A stretch of 64,000 nt of DNA from SG8-30 sp964406445 (lineage in GTDB: Bacteria > Pseudomonadota > Gammaproteobacteria > Steroidobacterales > Steroidobacteraceae), in the NCBI GenBank assembly GCA_964406445.1, contig CAYORU010000015.1:6022-70021 (forward strand), in the 5' to 3' direction. Below are positions 10,668-19,176 of this stretch, piece after piece. The notes under the pieces are model-generated. The model did no database searches. It saw nothing but the letters and a program-made list of their open reading frames with translations, and was not told the DNA's origin. Positions within the stretch are counted from its first letter, which is position 1; every line of letters begins with the position of its first letter. The position numbers were made by a program, and so were the translations under genes.

Positions 10668-11188
10668 CCGGCAGTCTCCATCACGGCGATGCTCGTGATC
10701 GGGATCGGCCTCGCGAGCAGCTCGGTGGTCTCGGCGAGCGCATAGGCGGCCTCGACGGCCTGGAAACCGCCGACCACGCGGCCGAAGGCCGCGAAGCCGC
10801 GGCCGTCGGGCTGGCGCCGCCCGCCGAAGTCGAGCTCCGGCTCGTCGCGCATGCAGATGAAGAAGCTGCCGTAGAGCTCGTCCAGCTCGAAGCGTGCCGC
10901 CGAAACGGTCCATCGGCGGTGGCGCAATCCCGTGACTTCCGTGCCTTCGTGCGGAATCGCATGCCGCGGGCTCTCGAAGGCGGGCATCGGGCCGAGCTGC
11001 ACGACGTGGATCGGGCAGCAGTCGTCCGCCGCGTGATTGGCTTCCGAGACGATCCTGTAGATCGCCGCCGAGTCGAGGGCGCCGCGTCGCACGAGATCGC
11101 AGAAGTACCGGCAGGTGCGGGGCGCGGCGCGCGTCTCGAGAGCCACTTCGAAGGTCCCGAGGCGCGATTCTACGCGGAGCTGGCTCAC
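10664..11188 (-). CDS. Divergent cyclophilin-type peptidyl-prolyl isomerase
   Basis: The 174-aa product fits the cyclophilin fold. The order is RVESRLGTFEVALETRAAP, then RTCRYFCDLVRRG, IYRIVSE (position of the catalytic Arg in FHR), VVQLG (QGG position), YGSFFICM (GSQFFI position) and FAAFGRVVGGFQAVEAAY (FGxVxxGxxVV). The Arg and one Gln are kept, while MANAG is replaced and the region between is unusual. No signal peptide is seen, so it is likely cytoplasmic. The GTG at 11188 is my best start; upstream codons overlap the regulator gene. It lies between an XRE-cupin regulator and an MFS transporter. Confidence 0.7.
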   Translation of the reverse strand: MSQLRVESRLGTFEVALETRAAPRTCRYFCDLVRRGALDSAAIYRIVSEANHAADDCCPIHVVQLGPMPAFESPRHAIPHEGTEVTGLRHRRWTVSAARFELDELYGSFFICMRDEPELDFGGRRQPDGRGFAAFGRVVGGFQAVEAAYALAETTELLARPIPITSIAVMETAG

Positions 11189-11225
11189 TGGCCCGTGGAC
11201 TCCTGCCGCGCCTGCAGCCGCCGCG

Positions 11226-11825
11226 TCAGTCCCGACCGTCGTCGGGGCTCGTGGGGAAGAGCACCGGCGTGCCGACCCACAGCAGTTTCGCAACGCGCCT
11301 GCTCTTGTTCATCACCGAGTGATCTACCTGTGTGTTGTGGTGCGCGCTGTCCCCCTTGCGCAGCGTGAAGACTTCGTCGCCGATGGTCTGCTCGACCTCG
11401 CCCTCGAGCACGTAGAAGAAGTCCTCGCCCTCCTCGCGATGCACGACCGGCAGCGCGGTGGCGGGCGGGATCTCCATGAGCAGCGCGTTCATCCGCTGGT
11501 TGCGGATCTGCGCGTCTAGGCGCCGGTAACGGACCGGCGAGTCGATCTCGATGAACTCCGGCTCGTCGGCCCGCCGCACGAGGCTGGTCGCGGCGGGTGG
11601 CGTGATGAAGTAGTGGATGTCGGTATCCAGCGCCTTGGCGAGGTTGATCAGCGACACGATCGAGGGCGTCGCCTTGCCGCGCTCGACCTGCGAGATGAAC
11701 GCGGCAGACAGCCCGGAGCGATCGGCGATCTCCTGCAGCGTCAGGCCGCACTCGCTGCGGCGGGCCTTCAGCAGGCTGCCGATGGTGCGTTTGACGGTGT
11801 TCTGCTTCCTCGTCGAGCCGATCAT
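11226..11825 (-). CDS. XRE-family transcriptional regulator with C-terminal cupin
   Basis: A 199-aa regulator. Residues 13-70 form an XRE helix-turn-helix (LLKARRSECGLTLQEIADRS, then GLSAAFISQVERGKATPSI). Residues from about 125 form a cupin sensor domain (VVHREEGEDFFYVLEGEVEQ and KGDSAHHNTQVDHSVMN). This architecture is common in regulators that sense small metabolites, such as PuuR and SutR. The ATG at 11825 was chosen by alignment to the domain start. A near-consensus promoter lies 48-75 nt upstream. The divergent AT-rich spacer suggests it controls itself and the tonB/hyuAB operon. Confidence 0.88.
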   Translation of the reverse strand: MIGSTRKQNTVKRTIGSLLKARRSECGLTLQEIADRSGLSAAFISQVERGKATPSIVSLINLAKALDTDIHYFITPPAATSLVRRADEPEFIEIDSPVRYRRLDAQIRNQRMNALLMEIPPATALPVVHREEGEDFFYVLEGEVEQTIGDEVFTLRKGDSAHHNTQVDHSVMNKSRRVAKLLWVGTPVLFPTSPDDGRD

Positions 11826-11872
11826 CTGTCGTCCCTGCGCGCACGCGGCGCTTGGCTGCTCCGACCGGCGCA

Positions 11873-11900
11873 ATTCTAATGCCCGAGAAGCGTTTGTCAA
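11873..11900 (-). promoter_or_regulatory. Near-consensus promoter for the XRE operon
   Basis: On the minus strand, TTGACA (plus coordinates 11895-11900) and TAGAAT (11873-11878) are separated by 16 nt. Transcription would begin near 11866, giving a leader of about 40 nt. This is the best promoter match in the window. Confidence 0.68.
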
Positions 11901-11905
11901 AAAAG

Positions 11906-11933
11906 TTGAAAAAGTAAAAAAATAAAGTACAGT
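11906..11933 (+). promoter_or_regulatory. Candidate promoter for the TonB receptor/HyuAB operon
   Basis: TTGAAA at 11906-11911 and TACAGT at 11928-11933 are 16 nt apart. The -35 lies 5 nt from the -35 of the opposing XRE promoter. The TCAA-N5-TTGA dyad at 11897-11909 spans both -35 elements, so one bound regulator could control both directions. The match is moderate. Confidence 0.5.
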
Positions 11934-12029
11934 CGAGTTCGTAAACAGGGCCCTGTCCGGTCTTCCCGGGCGGGCGCAGGGGTCGGCAAGTCGCAATCTG
12001 GCGCGGCAGCGCGCTTTCGGGAGGAGACC

Positions 12030-14258
12030 ATGGGCAACGCGAGCGTGAAGGGCCTCGTCATCGGTGCGGCGGTATTGGGCGCGTGGGCGCCGCCGGAGGC
12101 CGCAGCGCAGGAGACGACCGCGCCGGCCGCGTCCGCCGCGCTCCAGGAAATCATCGTCACCGCGCGCCGGCGCGACGAGAGCATTCAGGAAGCGCCCTAT
12201 GCGGTGACGGCATTCACCGCCGAGTCGATCCAGGACGCCGGCATCGAGCGCGTCGAGGATTTCATCGGATTGACCTCGAACGTGACCCTCGCGACCTCGC
12301 AGGGCATCGGCACCAGCTTCCTGAGCATCCGCGGCATCACCCAGGTCAGGAACGGCGAGTCGCCGGTGGCCACCGTGATCGACGGAGTGCTGCAGTTCAG
12401 CGCGATCCAGTTCCGTCAGGAGATGTTCGACGTCGAGAGCATCGAGGTCGTGAAGGGGCCGCAAGGAGCGATCTACGGGCGCAACGCCACCGGCGGAGCG
12501 ATCATCGTCAACACCCGGCGTCCGACCGCCGTGCCCGACGCGTACGTCAGCGCCGGGGTAGGCGATGGCGACGAGTACTCCATCGAGGGCTCGCTCGGCG
12601 GCGCACTGGTGCCGGACACGCTGTTCGGCCGCGTCTCCGCGAAGTACATCGACCGCGAGGGCTACCTCGAGAACATCACCCGCGGCGAGAAGGCCGACCG
12701 TTTCGAGGACCTGACGGTCCGCGGCCGCCTGATCTGGGAGCCGAGCGATGCGCTGTCGCTCGACTTCCGCGCCAACGTCAACCAGCACAGGGGCCGCGGC
12801 ATCGGCTTCCAGTTCCAGGCCGTGGACCTGGCGCCGGACGGCATCACGGCCATCGGCTTCGGTACGGATACCGGCCCGATCGACGCCAACAACGTGCTCC
12901 CCGTGCGCGACAACAACAAGGACCTCGGCGAGCGCGACATGTACGACTTCGCGCTCAAGATCGACTGGGACACCCCGATCGGCAGGGTCACGTCCGTGTC
13001 GTCGTACACGGACATCGAGGAGTGGGCCGACTCCGACCAGTTCCCCTACACCAACGCGCGCAGCTCGCCGGCGCTGTTCGGGTTCGACGGGACGCAGACA
13101 GGATTCTTCGACATCTCGGCGTTCAGCCAGGAAGTGCGGCTCTCGTCGCCGTCCGAGCAGCGGGTGCGCTGGGAGATCGGCGCCTACTTCCTCGACTGGT
13201 CGAGGTTCGTGTCGCTGTCGACCGGCGTGGACACCGGCGCGGGGATCATCCGGCTCGAGCGAGAGCCCACCACGGATCCGCGGAATCCGACCACCTCGTT
13301 CCTGGCCGACGACAACGACAACGAGGCGGTGGCCGTGTTCGGCCAGCTCGCCGCCGACCTGAGCAGCAACACCGAGCTCGCGATCGCGCTGCGCTACGAC
13401 GAAGAGAAGCGCGTGCAGAACGTCTCGCCGCTGCAGTTCCCGGCCGGCGAGCCCGGCGCGCGCAACAAGGCGACCTTCGACAAGCTGCAGCCCAAGGTCA
13501 CGCTCCGCTACCGGCCGACCGAGCGGCTCAACCTCTACGCGACCTGGGGCGAGGGCTTCCGCAGCGGCCAGTTCAACCAGAACGGCATCTCCGACGTCGC
13601 CGCATCGGTCGGCCTGAACGGCGTCTCCGACATCGCCGACCAGGAAGAGACCGAGTCCTTCGAGGTCGGCTTCAAGGGGCAGTTCCTCGACGACAGGATG
13701 CGGGTCTCCGCGGCCTTGTTCGACACCTCGGTGGAGGGCCAGCACTTCTTCTCGTTCATCGGCGCCATCAGCGCGCAGATCCTCACCAACATCGACAAGG
13801 TCGACCTGCGTGGCGGGGAGATCGACCTCGAGTTCAAGCCGACCGAGCGGCTCGACCTGTACGCGTCCTTCGGCTACACGGACAGCGAGATCGAGGCCTA
13901 CGAGGTCGATCCGGCCGCGGTCGGGAACCAGGCGCCCTACATCGCCCGCAAGACGGCGAACCTCGGCGCGCAGTACGAGTTCCCGCTGCCCCTGGGCGAC
14001 AGCGCGCTGCTGGCCCGCGCGGACTACGAGTATCGCGGCAGCCAGTACTGGGACGTGCAGAACAGCACGGCCCGGGACGCGCTCAACTTCGTCCACCTGC
14101 GGCTGTCGCTCGAAGGCGATGGCGGGCGCTGGTCGCTGAGCGGCGAGGTCGAGAACCTGACCGACGAGCGCTACAACTCGGAGTGGGTCGCCGGCGGCTT
14201 CTCGGCGGCCGCCCCGGGTCGCATCTGGAAGGCGCGCTTCCGCTGGAACTTCTTCTGA
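12030..14258 (+). CDS. TonB-dependent outer-membrane receptor
   Basis: A 742-aa outer-membrane receptor that would import a substrate with energy from TonB-ExbBD. The N-terminus is a signal peptide (MGNASVKGLVIGAAVLGAWA, cleavage after AAAQ or nearby). The TonB-box-like EIIVTARRRDES follows, then a plug domain (VEDFIGLTSNVTLA, FLSIRGI, VEVVKGPQGAIYGRNATGG). The barrel closes with WKARFRWNFF and a terminal Phe. The plug type is that of the large FecA/FepA-like group common in sphingomonads and xanthomonads; the ligand cannot be read from the sequence. GGGAGGAG precedes the ATG. HyuA starts 2 nt after its stop, so the receptor is tied to the catabolic genes. Confidence 0.93.
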   Translation: MGNASVKGLVIGAAVLGAWAPPEAAAQETTAPAASAALQEIIVTARRRDESIQEAPYAVTAFTAESIQDAGIERVEDFIGLTSNVTLATSQGIGTSFLSIRGITQVRNGESPVATVIDGVLQFSAIQFRQEMFDVESIEVVKGPQGAIYGRNATGGAIIVNTRRPTAVPDAYVSAGVGDGDEYSIEGSLGGALVPDTLFGRVSAKYIDREGYLENITRGEKADRFEDLTVRGRLIWEPSDALSLDFRANVNQHRGRGIGFQFQAVDLAPDGITAIGFGTDTGPIDANNVLPVRDNNKDLGERDMYDFALKIDWDTPIGRVTSVSSYTDIEEWADSDQFPYTNARSSPALFGFDGTQTGFFDISAFSQEVRLSSPSEQRVRWEIGAYFLDWSRFVSLSTGVDTGAGIIRLEREPTTDPRNPTTSFLADDNDNEAVAVFGQLAADLSSNTELAIALRYDEEKRVQNVSPLQFPAGEPGARNKATFDKLQPKVTLRYRPTERLNLYATWGEGFRSGQFNQNGISDVAASVGLNGVSDIADQEETESFEVGFKGQFLDDRMRVSAALFDTSVEGQHFFSFIGAISAQILTNIDKVDLRGGEIDLEFKPTERLDLYASFGYTDSEIEAYEVDPAAVGNQAPYIARKTANLGAQYEFPLPLGDSALLARADYEYRGSQYWDVQNSTARDALNFVHLRLSLEGDGGRWSLSGEVENLTDERYNSEWVAGGFSAAAPGRIWKARFRWNFF

Positions 14259-14260
14259 AG

Positions 14261-16279
14261 ATGACCACCTACCGGGTCTCCGCCGACATCGGCGGCACGT
14301 TCACGGACATCGTCGTCGAGCCGAGCGACGGCCCCGTGTTCGTCGGCAAGGTCGCGACCACGCCCGGCAACCCGGCCGCGGGGGTCATCGAGGGCATACG
14401 CGGCCTCGTGCCGGACGTCGCCGACGTCGAGTTCTTCGTGCACGGCACGACCGTCGGCCTCAACGCCTTCCTCGAAAGGCGGGGAGAGCGGGTCCTGCTG
14501 ATCACCACCGCCGGCGTCCGGGACAGCTACAGCATCGCGCGCGGCAACCGGCACACGCTCTACGACCTTCGCTACCGCAAGCCGAAGCAGCTGGTGCCGC
14601 GGCGGGACGTGCACGAAGTCCGCGGCAGGTTCGCGTGGGACGGCACGGAACTCGAGCCGCTGGCGGTCGAGGACCTCGAGCCGGTGATCGACAAGGTGCG
14701 CCGCGAGGGCATCAACGCGGTCGCCGTCTGCCTGCTCCACGCCTACGCCTATCCGGGCCATGAGGTCAAGGTTCGAGAGGTGCTCGAAGCGGCGCTTCCG
14801 GGCCTGTCGGTGGCCCTGTCGCACGAGATCGCGCGGGAGTGGCGCGAATACGAGCGCGCCTCGTCGACCGTGATGAGCGCCTACGTGGCGCCGGTCGTCC
14901 AGCGCTACCTCGAGAGTCTCCAGCGCCAGCTCCGCGAGGAGGGCATGGAGGCGCCCGTCCACATCATGCAGTCGAGCGGCGGCGTGACCACCGCCGAGAC
15001 CGCGCGCCGCAATCCGGTGTTCACGCTCCTGTCGGGCCCGGTCGGCGGCACCATTGCGGGCATGGCCCTTGCGCGGAGCACCGGGCGCGCCAACCTGCTG
15101 TGCGTGGACATGGGCGGGACGTCGTTCGACCTGAGCCTGGTCGTCGACGGCAGGGCCAACACGACGCTGGAGACCGAGCTCGAAGGGCTGCCGCTGCTCA
15201 TGTCCATCGTCGACATCCAGACGATCGGCACCGGCGGTGGATCGATCGCGTGGCTCGAGAACGGCGCGATGCGCGTCGGTCCGCACAGCGCGGGTTCGGT
15301 TCCGGGACCGGCCTGCTACGGCCGCGGCGGCAAGCAGCCGACGGTGACGGACGCGAACCTGTTCCTCGGCCGGCTCGGCACGGCGTCGCTGCTGCGCGGG
15401 GCCATGACCCTGGACGAGGCGGCGGCGCGTACGGCGATCGGGCGGGTCGCGGCCGAGGCGGGGCTGGACCCGACGGCGTTCGCGGAGGGCGTGCTGGCGA
15501 TCTCCAACGCGGCGATGGCCGACGCGATGCGGACGATCACCGTGAGCCGCGGCGTGGATCCCAGGCAGTTCACGCTGGTGGCCTTCGGCGGCGCCGGCCC
15601 GATGGCCGCCGCGTTCCTGGCCGAGGAACTCGGCATCGCGGAGGTCCTGGTCCCGCGGTTTCCGGGGACCTTCTCCGCATGGGGAATGCTGCAGACGGAC
15701 CTGCGGCACGACCTCACCCAGAGTTTCTTCCGGCCGCTGGAATCCGTGGACATCGCGGAAGTCGTAGAGAGCTTCCGCTCGCTCGAGAGCGAGGGACGGG
15801 AAGCGATGCTGGCCGAGGGCGTCGAGCGCGACGCCGTCGAGTTCCAGCGCTCGGCGGACATGCGCTACGTCGGCCAGGAGTACACGATCAACGTTCCGGT
15901 CCGCGCGGATTCCACGCTGGCCGAGATGTCGCGGGAGTTCCACGAGGAGCACCGCCGGCGCCACGGCCATGCGAACGTCGCGGCCCCGGTGGAGTTCGTG
16001 AACCTCAGGGTCGCGACCTTCGGGGTGGTGCCGAAGCACGACAACCCGCCGGCGCTGCGCCCGGCCGGCGCCCGGATCGAGGCGGCGGCCGAGCGGACCG
16101 CTGTGTTCGGCGGAGTCGCGCGGCCCGCGCGGGTGTTCGTCCGCGAGGACCTTTGCGCGGGGTTCGCGGCGGAAGGTCCGGTGATCATCGAGGAGCAGAG
16201 CGCCACGACCGTGGTGCCTCCAGGGTGGCTTGCCGAGGTCGACGACCAGGGCAACATCCTGCTGAAGAAGGGGGCTTGA
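14261..16279 (+). CDS. hyuA: Hydantoinase A / oxoprolinase-type ATPase subunit
   Basis: HyuA is the ATPase subunit of ATP-dependent amidohydrolases and carboxylases (N-methylhydantoinase, 5-oxoprolinase, acetone/acetophenone carboxylase). The 672-aa product has the ASKHA phosphate motifs VSADIGGTFTDIVV at residues 6-19 and LLCVDMGGTSFDLSLV about residue 280. FVHGTTVGLNAFLERRG (near 60), TIGTGGGSIAW and GPGPACYG-like VPGPACYGRGG also fit. The ATG is 2 nt after the receptor stop, and HyuB follows after 3 nt. The reaction cannot be chosen from sequence alone: hydantoin-ring opening or ATP-dependent carboxylation both fit. Confidence 0.92.
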   Translation: MTTYRVSADIGGTFTDIVVEPSDGPVFVGKVATTPGNPAAGVIEGIRGLVPDVADVEFFVHGTTVGLNAFLERRGERVLLITTAGVRDSYSIARGNRHTLYDLRYRKPKQLVPRRDVHEVRGRFAWDGTELEPLAVEDLEPVIDKVRREGINAVAVCLLHAYAYPGHEVKVREVLEAALPGLSVALSHEIAREWREYERASSTVMSAYVAPVVQRYLESLQRQLREEGMEAPVHIMQSSGGVTTAETARRNPVFTLLSGPVGGTIAGMALARSTGRANLLCVDMGGTSFDLSLVVDGRANTTLETELEGLPLLMSIVDIQTIGTGGGSIAWLENGAMRVGPHSAGSVPGPACYGRGGKQPTVTDANLFLGRLGTASLLRGAMTLDEAAARTAIGRVAAEAGLDPTAFAEGVLAISNAAMADAMRTITVSRGVDPRQFTLVAFGGAGPMAAAFLAEELGIAEVLVPRFPGTFSAWGMLQTDLRHDLTQSFFRPLESVDIAEVVESFRSLESEGREAMLAEGVERDAVEFQRSADMRYVGQEYTINVPVRADSTLAEMSREFHEEHRRRHGHANVAAPVEFVNLRVATFGVVPKHDNPPALRPAGARIEAAAERTAVFGGVARPARVFVREDLCAGFAAEGPVIIEEQSATTVVPPGWLAEVDDQGNILLKKGA

Positions 16280-16282
16280 GGC

Positions 16283-18016
16283 ATGTCCAGCGTCGATCCG
16301 GTGACGACGGAGATCATCCGCAACGCTTTCATCTCGATCGCCAACGACATGAACGCGACGCTGATCCGCAGCGCGTTCACGCCGGTCATCTACGAGGGCA
16401 AGGATTGCTCCGTGGCCCTGCTCGACGAGTTCGGCGACGTGCTCGGGCAGTCGCTGGGCCTGCCGCTGTTCCTCGGCAACCTGGAGATCTGCGTCAAGCT
16501 CATCGCCGAGAAGCACGGCTGGGACTACTTCCAGGACGGCGACGTGTTCTACATGAACGACTCGTACATGACGGGCACGCACCTCAACGACTCGACGATC
16601 ATCATGCCGATCTTCTGGCGGGGCCGGCGGGTCGGCTTCGCGGCCTCCCGGGCGCACTGGCTGGACGTCGGCGCGAAGGATCCGGGCACCCCGGTGGATT
16701 CGCACGAGATCTACCAGGAAGGCACGCGCTGGGGGCCCACGCGACTCTACGACGCCGGCAAGGCGCGTGAGGACGTCATCGACCTGCTCCGCCGCAACAG
16801 CCGGTTCGGGGAAGCGACCATCGGCGACATGAACGCGCAGGTCGCCGCGGGCCGGACCGGCGAGGCGCGCCTGCGCGCCCTGTTCGACCGTTTCGGCGCG
16901 GAGTCGATCTCCGCCGCCCGCGACGAGATCTTCCGGCAGACGGAAGAACTCGAACGGAACGCCGTCAGGGCGCTGCCCGACGGCACCTACGCGGCGGAAG
17001 GCTTCCTCGACAACGACGGCCTCGGCAGCCCGCCGCTGCCGGTCAAGGTCCAGGTCACCGTCGCCGGCGATTCGATGACGATCGACCTCGCCGGCTCGGC
17101 CCCGCAGGCACGCGGGCCCGTCAACTGCGGCTTCACGCAGACCGTGGCGGCGGCGCGGGTCGCCTACAAGCTGCTGATCTGCTCCGGCGTGTCGCCCAAC
17201 GGCGGCTCGTTCAGGCCGCTTGCCGTCAGCGCGCCCCCGCGGACGATCTTCTCGGCGCAGGAGCCGGCTGCCTGCGGCTGGTATTTCTCCTCGCTCGGCC
17301 TGCTCATCGATCTCGTCGTCAAGGCGCTGGCGCCCGTGATGCCCACGCGGGCCGCCGGTGCGCACTACGGCGACTCCATGGTGATCACCGTCGCCGGCGC
17401 GGACCCGCGCCGCAACGGGCAGTTCTACCTGATGATCGAGCCCACGACGGGAGGCTGGGGCGCATTCGACGGCGGCGATGGCGCCAGCTCGCTCATCAAC
17501 AACGTCAACGGCAGCTTCAAGGACCTTCCGGTGGAGGTCTTCGAGAGCAAGTACCCGATCCGGATCCTGTCCTACGGCATCCGCCAGGACTCCGGCGGAG
17601 CAGGGCGCCAGCGCGGCGGCAACGGCACCTACCGCGAGTATCTCGTCGAGGCGGACTCCGACCTCTTCCTGTGGTTCGAGCGCTCGGTCACGACGGCCTG
17701 GGGCTTGTTCGGCGGCGCCGCCGGAGCCGCCCCGAGGGTCGTCGTGAACCGGCCCGGCGAGGCGCAGCGCGAGTTCCTGAAGGTCAACGGCATCAAGGTC
17801 CAGAAGGGAACGGTGATCCGGTCACTCACCGGCGGAGGGGGCGGCTACGGCCCCGCGTTCGAGCGTGACCCGGAGGCCGTTCGCGCCGACGTGCTCGACG
17901 GCTACGTCTCCGTTGGCCATGCGCTCGACGCCTATGGCGTCGTCATCGACGACGACGGGCGGATCGACCCGCAGGCGACGCGTCGCGCGCGGGAGAAGGC
18001 CGGCAGCCCGGCGTGA
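16283..18016 (+). CDS. hyuB: Hydantoinase B / oxoprolinase-type subunit
   Basis: HyuB is the partner subunit carrying the second active site of the HyuAB enzyme. At 577 aa it has the typical size. Family motifs are VTTEIIRNAFISIANDMNAT at the start, then DVFYMNDSYMTGTHLNDSTI, VNCGFTQTVAAARVAYK and GGDGASSLINNVNG. The Gly-rich closing segment LTGGGGGYGPAFERDPEAVR is followed by DGYVSVGHALDAYGVVID, as in other HyuB proteins. The two-subunit order A-B and the 3-nt spacing support one heteromeric enzyme. No third small subunit, as found in acetone carboxylase, is seen. Confidence 0.92.
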   Translation: MSSVDPVTTEIIRNAFISIANDMNATLIRSAFTPVIYEGKDCSVALLDEFGDVLGQSLGLPLFLGNLEICVKLIAEKHGWDYFQDGDVFYMNDSYMTGTHLNDSTIIMPIFWRGRRVGFAASRAHWLDVGAKDPGTPVDSHEIYQEGTRWGPTRLYDAGKAREDVIDLLRRNSRFGEATIGDMNAQVAAGRTGEARLRALFDRFGAESISAARDEIFRQTEELERNAVRALPDGTYAAEGFLDNDGLGSPPLPVKVQVTVAGDSMTIDLAGSAPQARGPVNCGFTQTVAAARVAYKLLICSGVSPNGGSFRPLAVSAPPRTIFSAQEPAACGWYFSSLGLLIDLVVKALAPVMPTRAAGAHYGDSMVITVAGADPRRNGQFYLMIEPTTGGWGAFDGGDGASSLINNVNGSFKDLPVEVFESKYPIRILSYGIRQDSGGAGRQRGGNGTYREYLVEADSDLFLWFERSVTTAWGLFGGAAGAAPRVVVNRPGEAQREFLKVNGIKVQKGTVIRSLTGGGGGYGPAFERDPEAVRADVLDGYVSVGHALDAYGVVIDDDGRIDPQATRRAREKAGSPA

Positions 18017-18046
18017 AGCGGGGGTCATGGCGTCGGAGACTCGCCG

Positions 18047-18063
18047 GCCCGGGTCGCCCGGGC
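18047..18063 (+). other. GC-rich RNA hairpin between hyuB and the oxidoreductase
   Basis: GCCCGGG and CCCGGGC can pair around a 3-nt loop in the 89-nt hyuB to oxidoreductase gap. There is no following U-run, so it is more likely an RNA processing or stability element than a terminator. Confidence 0.4.
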
Positions 18064-18105
18064 TGCTGACGCACGGCACCGTCTCCGCTCGAGGAGGAGA
18101 GAAAG

Positions 18106-19116
18106 GTGAAGGATTCCTGCCTGGAATGGGTCGTCACCGAGTACTCGGGGGTGGACGGGCTCGCGCTCAGGGAGTACGCGCCGGCCGACGCGGGGCCAGG
18201 CGAGGTCCGGCTCAGGGTCGAGGCCTTCGCCCTCAACTGGGGCGACATGGACCTCATGCAGGGTCGCTACTCCTTCAACTTCAGCCGGCTGCCCGCCCGC
18301 GTCGGGTGCGAGGCGGTCGGCATCGTCGACCAGGTCGGCGAGGGCGTGAAAGACGTCGTGCCGGGCGAGCGCTACTGCACCCTGCCGTACTTCTATGACA
18401 TGAAGGGCGCCAGCGGCGAGACCGTCATCATCGATTCCCGCTACCTGACCCCTGCGCCGGCCGGCATGAGCGCCGTCGAGGCCGGATCCCTCTGGATGCA
18501 GTACATGACCGCCTACTACCCGGTCGCGGAACTGGCCAGGGCGACTCCAGGCGTGAACATCCTGGTGACCGCGGCCACGAGCACCGCCGGCTACTCTGCA
18601 CTGGAGATCGGGCGCCTCAAGGGCGCGACGATGATCGGCACGTCGCGGTTCGAGCACAATCGCGACTACCTCCTGCGGGGCGGGGCGAGTCACGTGTACG
18701 TCGGCGAGGGCGCGCGGCTGCCCGAGTTCCTGCGCGAATCCACCGACGGCGTGGGCGTGCACGCCGTGTTCGATTCCATCGGCGCGGGCATGATCGCCCA
18801 GTACAGCAAGGCTCTGGCGAAGGACGCGCAGATCTTCACCTACGGCACGCTCGACCAGAAGCTGCCCGAGCTGCCCATGATGGATCTCTACCAGGCCAAC
18901 GCGACGTTCAAGCCGTACTCGCTGTTCCACTACATCGAGGATGCAGCCTGGAAGAAGAAGGGGCTCGACTTCGTGTACGGCGCCCTGGCCGCCGGGCGGA
19001 TACGGCCGAACGTCGACAGGGTCTTCCCGATGGGCGAATTCAAGAAAGCCTGGGAGTACCTGCGCGCCCCACGGAAGACGCACGGCAAGGTCATGATCAG
19101 GGTCGCAGAGGCTTAG
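18106..19116 (+). CDS. Zinc-independent MDR oxidoreductase (quinone oxidoreductase-like)
   Basis: A 336-aa medium-chain dehydrogenase/reductase. The catalytic GroES-like domain comes first (GEVRLRVEAFALNWGDMDLM, then RVGCEAVGIVDQVGEGV). The Rossmann domain follows (ILVTAATSTAGYSALEIGRL, a variant of the GxGxxG loop), and VMIRVAEA ends the chain. The structural-zinc cysteine cluster is missing, which places it with the NADPH-dependent quinone/enoyl reductases. The GTG at 18106 is preceded by GAGGAGGAGAG. As the last gene of the receptor-hyuAB unit it probably acts on a product of HyuAB; the substrate is unknown. Confidence 0.83.
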   Translation: MKDSCLEWVVTEYSGVDGLALREYAPADAGPGEVRLRVEAFALNWGDMDLMQGRYSFNFSRLPARVGCEAVGIVDQVGEGVKDVVPGERYCTLPYFYDMKGASGETVIIDSRYLTPAPAGMSAVEAGSLWMQYMTAYYPVAELARATPGVNILVTAATSTAGYSALEIGRLKGATMIGTSRFEHNRDYLLRGGASHVYVGEGARLPEFLRESTDGVGVHAVFDSIGAGMIAQYSKALAKDAQIFTYGTLDQKLPELPMMDLYQANATFKPYSLFHYIEDAAWKKKGLDFVYGALAAGRIRPNVDRVFPMGEFKKAWEYLRAPRKTHGKVMIRVAEA

Positions 19117-19176
19117 CGACGGCTCCGGGCTTCGCCGCGGCGAGTCGGGCGGCGCGCGTCGGCCTGGCCCGCTGCC

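Noticed and set aside
10668..10913. N-terminal extension of the MFS transporter
   Set aside because: These codons are a shadow of the cyclophilin-like gene; the GTGA overlap at 10667 gives a standard MFS start.
12083..14260. Fusion of the TonB receptor frame shadow to HyuA
   Set aside because: The frame is open upstream of HyuA, but that part is an out-of-frame reading of the receptor gene; the HyuA ATG at 14261 matches the family start.
14171..17365. 1064-codon minus-strand frame opposite hyuA and hyuB
   Set aside because: It is the mirror of well-supported HyuA/HyuB genes, with no domain.
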